NCBI GenBank assembly: GCA_028278205.1
Contig: JANQES010000009.1
Span: 1 to 36,889 of the forward strand
DNA: 36,889 nt
Reading direction: 5' to 3'
Origin: Rhodothermales bacterium
Lineage (GTDB): Bacteria > Bacteroidota > Rhodothermia > Rhodothermales > Bin80
A model generated the notes under the pieces. It ran no database searches, was not told the origin of the DNA, and saw only the letters and a program-made list of their open reading frames with translations. The position numbers were made by a program, and so were the translations under genes. Positions 32,665 through 36,889 of this stretch are shown here, piece by piece; position 1 is the first letter of the stretch, and every line of letters begins with the position of its first letter.

Positions 32665-32764
32665 AATAGAACGCGGATGATGCGGATCGGGCGGATAATC
32701 GCGGATTTGGCTTAAAAAAATCCGCGCCCATCCGCTTAATCCGCGTCATCCGCGTTCTATTTTT
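32665..32764. repeat. Iterated-word hairpin H14 (word CGCGGATGATGCGGAT)
   Basis: Left arm 32665-32710 (AATAGAACGCGGATGATGCG... iterations) and right arm 32718-32764 (TCCGCGTCATCCGCGTTCTA...) around a 7-nt loop, ending in a T-run. It starts 10 bp after the amidase stop codon and could serve as its terminator. It lies in the 395-bp spacer 32655-33049. Confidence 0.92.
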
Positions 32765-32860
32765 ATAATGAGGCCACCTCACCCTCAACTTCAGCCGATC
32801 CTGTAACGGGTCGATACGAGCATAGCGACTGACGAAGTATTTTCAGATCTTATACTCTAG

Positions 32861-33022
32861 AGAGACTGCCTGGCAAGTACGCCGGGGCTGCGCACGGATC
32901 TTTTCGATACATCGACATCCGCTTTTTCGGTCCGTAGCGCTGCTACGAACCTCAAAAGTCGTCTGCCGCTGTATCGAAAATCTCTCGTGCTCGCCTGCCG
33001 GCGTACTTGCCAGACAGTCTCT
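32861..33022. repeat. Palindromic element MITE3 with 25-bp terminal inverted repeats
   Basis: Terminal arms 32861-32885 (AGAGACTGCCTGGCAAGTAC...) and 32998-33022 match at 24 of 25 positions. Inside, TTTTCGATAC (32901-32910) pairs with GTATCGAAAA (32971-32980), and GGTCCGTAGC is loosely complementary to GCTACGAACC near the centre. There is no coding capacity. The arms are not iterated words, so this is a different family from H1-H15. It ends 27 bp before the SpoIID/LytB start codon. Confidence 0.82.
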
Positions 33023-33049
33023 GATGTTGCCCCCAACAGGAACGACGGT

Positions 33050-34240
33050 ATGCCTTCGAGACGACAGCTATTGCTTGCAGGGCTCCTGGTGATTGCATCG
33101 GCGGTGCCGGCTATGGCGGCGCGCGGCCCGGCGAACGAGGTGCGGGTGCGTTTGTTCGAACGCGTGGCGCCGCAAGCCCTCGCCGTCAGCACCAACCGGG
33201 GCTTTTTGTTTTTGGACGGCGAAGGCGCCGGCGTCCTGGCCGAATTGCCACCCTACGAGAAAGCGACGATTCGCAGAGAAGGCGCCGGCATGCGCGTCAC
33301 AACGCGCGGCACGACGTTCCATGCGCGCGCGCTGCGCCTGGTGCCCCGCGACGATGCTTTGTTCGACATCGAGGTGCTCGAAGGCAAACGAACACAAAAG
33401 CCCCGCCGTTATCCGGGTCGTCTGAAACTGGCTGCCGGCGGCGACACACCCGCGCTGACCGTCGTCAACCACGTGCTCCTGGATGAATACGTGGCCTGCG
33501 TCGTCTCCAGCGAATACGGCTTCGACGACCTCGAAGGCGCCAAGGCGATGGCCGTGCTGGCCCGCACCTACGTGCTGCGCAACGCCAGCGCCAGCGGCGG
33601 CGCCTACGATCTGGTCGATCACCAGCTAGCGCAACAATACGACGGCGCCGACCGCCTCACCGACGCCGCCATCGAAGCCACCATCGCCACACTCGGCGAA
33701 GTGCTCACCTACCAGGGCGACCTCGTCGAAGCCGTCTATTTCTCGTCGAGCGGCGGCCACACGGCCGATAACGACGCCGTCTGGAACGGCAAGCCCCTGC
33801 CCTACCTGCGCGGCGTGCCGGATCCCTACGACGAAGCCTCGCCGCACTCGCGATGGCGCACGACGATCCCACGCGGTCGCCTGCTGCGCGCGCTGAGCCA
33901 GCGTTACGGTCTGGCCGTCGACGACTTTCAGGTGGCACGCCGCAGCCGCGACGGGCGCGCGCGAACCATCGCCCTGATGCAGCAAAACCAGATGGCGCGC
34001 GAGATCCAGAGCAATGAATTTCGCCTGCTCGTTAATCAAAACTTCGGCATCACCAGCCTCAAGAGCACCCTGTTCGACGTGCAAGCCAGCGCTGAACAGT
34101 ATATTTTCGAGGGACGCGGTTTCGGGCATGGCGTGGGCATGAGCCAGTACGGCGCCCTGGGCATGTCGAAGCAAGGCTACAGCTACCGCGACATCCTCTC
34201 GTTCTACTTCACCGGCACGCAGGTGCAACGATGGCGCTAG
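33050..34240 (+). CDS. SpoIID/LytB domain-containing protein
   Basis: A 396-aa exported protein with signal peptide RQLLLAGLLVIASAVPAMAA. It carries the SpoIID domain: SSEYGFDDLEGAKAMAVLAR, then VEAVYFSSSGGHTADNDAVW, and the terminal GRGFGHGVGMSQYGALGMSK. SpoIID proteins are lytic transglycosylases acting on peptidoglycan lacking stem peptides, so an envelope role next to the amidase gene fits. The ATG at 33050 is chosen over a start at 32987, which would lie in the MITE3 arm; an AGGA occurs about 10 bp upstream. The stop overlaps the next gene: its ATGGCGCTAG (34231-34240) contains both the ATG of the TonB-dependent receptor and this gene's TAG, indicating translational coupling. Confidence 0.93.
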   Translation: MPSRRQLLLAGLLVIASAVPAMAARGPANEVRVRLFERVAPQALAVSTNRGFLFLDGEGAGVLAELPPYEKATIRREGAGMRVTTRGTTFHARALRLVPRDDALFDIEVLEGKRTQKPRRYPGRLKLAAGGDTPALTVVNHVLLDEYVACVVSSEYGFDDLEGAKAMAVLARTYVLRNASASGGAYDLVDHQLAQQYDGADRLTDAAIEATIATLGEVLTYQGDLVEAVYFSSSGGHTADNDAVWNGKPLPYLRGVPDPYDEASPHSRWRTTIPRGRLLRALSQRYGLAVDDFQVARRSRDGRARTIALMQQNQMAREIQSNEFRLLVNQNFGITSLKSTLFDVQASAEQYIFEGRGFGHGVGMSQYGALGMSKQGYSYRDILSFYFTGTQVQRWR

Positions 34241-36402
34241 ATCTGGCTGAGAAAGGGAGAGAGGGAGAAAGGGAGAAAGGGAGATTTCAAGAGCGAATAG
34301 GGAATAGCCAATGGCCAATGGGGCATAGGGCAATTCATTCCCCACTCGCCATTCTCCATTGGCTATTCGCCATCAAGATCCCCCTTTCTCCCTCCCTCCC
34401 TTTCTCCCTTTCTCTCCTCCTCCTACTCCTCGCTGCTGCCCTCCCCGCCCAGGCGCAGGATCGGGATACGTTGGAGATGGCGTTGCCGGAGATCGAGATT
34501 CAGGCGACGCGGGCCGCTGAGACCGAAGCCACGGCGCCGTTCGCCGTCTCGATGCGCAGTCGATCTCCCGAAGAAATTGCCCTGGAGCCGGGGTTGTCGC
34601 TCGATCAGGCGTTGCGTGGTCTGCCCGGTGTCTGGATCAATGACCGGGGGCATTATGCGCTGGGCGAGCGCCTGGTGATTCGGGGAATGGGCTGGCGCGC
34701 GGCCTTCGGTGTGCGCGGCGTGCAAGTGCTCCTCGACGGCATCCCGCTGACGCTCCCCGACGGGCAGACGACGCTCGACGTGGCCGACCCTGCCTTCGTT
34801 CGCCAGGCCGAGGTGATTCGCGGGCCGTCGTCGTTGTTCTGGGGTAATGGCAGCGGCGGCGTGCTGTTTTTGTCTACCGCCGCCGCGCGAGACACCGCTT
34901 CGGCGCGGCTGCGCGTGCTCGGCGGCAGCTACGGCCTGCGCCATCTCTCCGGCGAAGCCGCCGTGCCGGTGGGCCGGCATCGTCTCTATGCCTTCGCCTC
35001 CGACGTCCGCCGCGACGGCTACCGGCAGCATAGCCAGGGCGGCTTCACCCGCGCCGGCCTCCACGGCAACTTCGACCTCGGCACGAAGACCCGGCTCCGC
35101 GTCATGGCAGCGGCGGCTTTTCAGGATGTCGAAGCGCCGGGCGGGCTGACGGTGGAGCAGGTCGAGGCCGATCCCCGGCAGGCCGACAGCCGCTTTGTGG
35201 CGGCCAGCGCCGGCAAGGAGAGCACCCAGATACAGGGCGGCGGCACGCTTTACCATCAGACGAATATCGGGATGCTCTCGGCCACCGTCTACGGCCTCAT
35301 CCGCCGCCTCGACAACCCGCTCACCTTCGCCTACATCGACCTCGACCGAGCTGCCGGCGGGGCGCGCCTTCAGCTTCAAAACCGGGCGGATCGAATCGGA
35401 TGGGGCCTGGGTGTCGATGCCGGATGGCAACGCGACGACCGGCTCAACTTCAACAACGACGGCGGCAATCCCGGCGACGAGCGGCGACTCGATCAGCAAG
35501 AGCGCGTCCGCAACGTCTCGGCCTTCGGCTACCTTACCTACAGCCTTGCCGCCAACCTCGACGCCACCGCCGGCCTCCGCCTCGACGCCATCCGCTTCGC
35601 CATGGACGACCGCCTCTTCGACAACGGCGACCAATCCGGAGATCGCGACTTCTCGGCGTTGAGCCCGGCTATCGGGCTGGCGTATCGCGCCGGATCGATG
35701 TTGCTTTTTGCCAACGTCAGCACCGCCTTCGAGACGCCGACGACCACCGAACTCGTCAACCGCCCCGACGGCGACGGCGGCTTCAACCCGGACCTCGACC
35801 CGCAATGCACGCTCGGCTTCGAAATCGGCGCGCGCGGCGGCTTTCCGGCGGCCCGGCTGCACTTCGACGTGGCGCTCTACCGCCTCAACATCACCGACCG
35901 CCTCCTCCCCACCCAGGACGAAGAAGGCCGCACCTTCTTCCGCAACGCGGGCGAAAACACGCATCAGGGCGTCGAACTGGCGCTGCGCTGGCAGGCGCAT
36001 TCATCCACCGAAATCCAACTCACCTACACCGGCAACCAGTTTGTCTTCGCCAACGATCCCAACAAAGACAACCGTATCCCCGGCGTGCCGGACCATCACC
36101 TCTACCTCGGCCTCAGCACCACCCAACACGGCTTCCGGGGCCAACTCACCGCCGAAATTGCCGGTGATGCCTACGCCAACGACGGCAACTCAGCCCAAAA
36201 CGACGGCTACGTCGTCCTCGACCTCTACGCCGGGCACACGGGCCTGCGCCTGGGCCGGGCACGCCTCCAACCCTTCCTCCGCCTCCAAAACCTCTTCGAC
36301 ACCGAATACAACGCCTCGGTGGTCGTCAACGCTTTCGGCGGGCGCTTCTTCGAGCCGGCGGCGGGGCGGTCGGTGCAGGCGGGGGTTAATCTTTCTTTGT
36401 AG
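34231..36402 (+). CDS. TonB-dependent receptor, N-terminus built from repeat arms
   Basis: A 723-aa outer-membrane receptor. A plug domain (LDQALRGLPGVWINDRGHY, LVIRGMGWRAAFGVRGVQVL, IRGPSSLFWGNGSGGVLF) is followed by a beta-barrel ending in LFDTEYNASVVVNAFGGRF and a terminal NLSL. It resembles siderophore or Fe-dicitrate receptors (FecA-like); the ligand is not identifiable. Start choice: ATG at 34231 overlaps the SpoIID stop by 10 bp, while ATG at 34318 begins MGHRAIHSPLAILHW. Either way the signal sequence comes from hairpin H15: the inner right arm encodes AILHWLFAI and the outer right arm encodes PLSPSLPFSLSLL, followed by LLLLAAALPAQAQ. If 34231 is used, the G-rich left arm encodes a charged n-region (EKGREGEREKGRF). 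I see no in-frame ATG or GTG between 34318 and the residue after DTLE at about 34477. Confidence 0.9.
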   Translation: MALDLAEKGREGEREKGRFQERIGNSQWPMGHRAIHSPLAILHWLFAIKIPLSPSLPFSLSLLLLLLAAALPAQAQDRDTLEMALPEIEIQATRAAETEATAPFAVSMRSRSPEEIALEPGLSLDQALRGLPGVWINDRGHYALGERLVIRGMGWRAAFGVRGVQVLLDGIPLTLPDGQTTLDVADPAFVRQAEVIRGPSSLFWGNGSGGVLFLSTAAARDTASARLRVLGGSYGLRHLSGEAAVPVGRHRLYAFASDVRRDGYRQHSQGGFTRAGLHGNFDLGTKTRLRVMAAAAFQDVEAPGGLTVEQVEADPRQADSRFVAASAGKESTQIQGGGTLYHQTNIGMLSATVYGLIRRLDNPLTFAYIDLDRAAGGARLQLQNRADRIGWGLGVDAGWQRDDRLNFNNDGGNPGDERRLDQQERVRNVSAFGYLTYSLAANLDATAGLRLDAIRFAMDDRLFDNGDQSGDRDFSALSPAIGLAYRAGSMLLFANVSTAFETPTTTELVNRPDGDGGFNPDLDPQCTLGFEIGARGGFPAARLHFDVALYRLNITDRLLPTQDEEGRTFFRNAGENTHQGVELALRWQAHSSTEIQLTYTGNQFVFANDPNKDNRIPGVPDHHLYLGLSTTQHGFRGQLTAEIAGDAYANDGNSAQNDGYVVLDLYAGHTGLRLGRARLQPFLRLQNLFDTEYNASVVVNAFGGRFFEPAAGRSVQAGVNLSL
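34249..34418. repeat. Concentric word-hairpin H15 inside a coding region, G-quadruplex-capable
   Basis: Outer arms GGGAGAGAGGGAGAAAGGGA at 34249-34285 and CTTTCTCCCTCCC... at 34378-34418. Inner arms GCGAATAGGGAATAGCCAAT at 34291-34328 and CCATTGGCTATTCGCC at 34348-34374. Four GGG tracts (34255-34281) spaced by 5 nt meet the G-quadruplex pattern. It lies wholly within the 5' part of the TonB-dependent receptor ORF. Confidence 0.9.
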
Positions 36403-36429
36403 ATTCTGGAAAAAATGGAGGTAATTCTT

Positions 36430-36798
36430 ATGGAACGCGTTGAACGAGATGAAGCCCGCGAGCGTCGGATAGACGATGAAGCGATTGTGGATGCCTACGG
36501 CCCGGAAGAACGGTCGATAAGCTGGTACTACTATCTCGACGACCGCCTCGCATTTCCTTTCAAAGCCAAATGCATCGCTGGCAAGACCACTTCGCCGTTG
36601 CGCGTCGGAGAAGTCGTCGAGGCCACGGGGTTGGCGGCGGCGGACGACTGCGAACACGACATGTTTGTGGAGATTCAATGGCAGGATCGCAGCCTGGCCG
36701 TGCCGCTCTCCCAACTCGAAGGCATCGATGTGGACGACGACACCGAGGAGGCTATCGGCGACTGGCATTACTGGGTCGCCAGGGGCTATGGATTTTAG
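36430..36798 (+). CDS. CcbP-like calcium-binding protein
   Basis: A 122-aa acidic cytosolic protein. Its sequence RIDDEAIVDAYGPEER, then WYYYLDDRLAFPFKAKC, SPLRVGEVVEATGL, DDCEHDMFVEIQW and LAVPLSQLEGI matches what I know as the CcbP-type calcium-binding family, first described in Anabaena. There CcbP binds calcium and influences heterocyst differentiation; in non-cyanobacteria its role is open. The ATG at 36430 is chosen because GGAGG (36418-36422) sits 7 bp before it; an ATG at 36415 would add five residues and lacks such a site. It follows the TonB-dependent receptor by about 27 bp and may be co-transcribed. Confidence 0.8.
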   Translation: MERVERDEARERRIDDEAIVDAYGPEERSISWYYYLDDRLAFPFKAKCIAGKTTSPLRVGEVVEATGLAAADDCEHDMFVEIQWQDRSLAVPLSQLEGIDVDDDTEEAIGDWHYWVARGYGF

Positions 36799-36803
36799 GG
36801 CTT

Positions 36804-36889
36804 ATGAATTTTGACGCTCGAATTCGGTAATAGGGCGTCGGTATCCTGAAGGCCGAAAACCGCCCATGGATTTCCCTGTCAAAATTCAT
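36804..36889. repeat. Inverted repeat at the window end, probably truncated
   Basis: ATGAATTTTGAC (36804-36815) and GTCAAAATTCAT (36878-36889) are exact reverse complements. The right arm ends exactly at the window edge, so the full element may continue. It starts 5 bp after the CcbP-like stop codon and could be another terminator or mobile palindrome. Confidence 0.65.

Overview
The window is about 36.9 kb of GC-rich bacterial chromosome, densely coding. Several traits point to the Bacteroidota/Rhodothermota side of the tree, most likely a Rhodothermota-like organism. These are C-terminal type IX secretion (T9SS)-style sorting domains on three secreted proteins, a PorV/PorQ-family outer-membrane protein, a TonB-dependent receptor with a carboxypeptidase-regulatory-like domain, and LytS/LytTR signalling. 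This is inferred from gene content; no rRNA or other phylogenetic marker was compared.

Layout. 1-5.2 kb: the 3' part of a TRAP transporter large permease; a minus-strand acyl-CoA dehydrogenase plus APH-type kinase pair that resembles split ACAD10/11 or LvaC/LvaA; a small four-cysteine ORF; and a PAP2 phosphatase. 5.5-9.6 kb (minus): pgsA-pyrE-cinA-recA, a housekeeping cluster. 9.9-12.2 kb: dnaK with two terminator-like palindromes, and a 66-aa hypothetical protein. 12.6-14.6 kb (minus): TatD nuclease and an SDR oxidoreductase. 14.7-20.6 kb (plus): a secreted DUF2059-like/TonB-C protein, a PDZ-multi-TM-GAF LytS-type histidine kinase, its LytTR response regulator, and a lipoprotein hydrolase. 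20.8-36.8 kb (plus): the cell-surface region. It holds an FG-GAP T9SS cargo protein, a TonB-dependent receptor, a 1127-aa T9SS-type secreted protein, a PorV-family protein, a T9SS-type N-acetylmuramoyl-L-alanine amidase, a SpoIID/LytB protein, a second TonB-dependent receptor, and a CcbP-like calcium-binding protein.

The most striking signal lies between the genes. About fifteen spacers hold inverted repeats whose arms are built from short iterated 'words' of about 6-12 nt. Examples are GGATTTTGG, GGCAAAT, GTGTTTGAG, GGGATGCGG, GGTCATG, CGCGGAT and GGGAGAAA. The word usually differs between loci but the architecture does not: G-rich arm first, then a loop, then the C-rich complementary arm. 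Some are concentric, one word-hairpin inside the loop of another. Many run from a stop codon almost to the next start codon, and several have been read into protein termini. In the second TonB-dependent receptor the C/T-rich arms encode the hydrophobic core of the signal peptide. Similar iterated-word repeats (STRR-type) are known in cyanobacteria; the nested arrangement, constant polarity and coding capture seen here deserve follow-up. Two other element families are present: a MITE-like element with CCCCCTTCGAAGGGGG ends (two copies) and a ~160-bp palindromic element at 32.9 kb. No rRNA, tRNA, CRISPR array or transposase gene was recognised.
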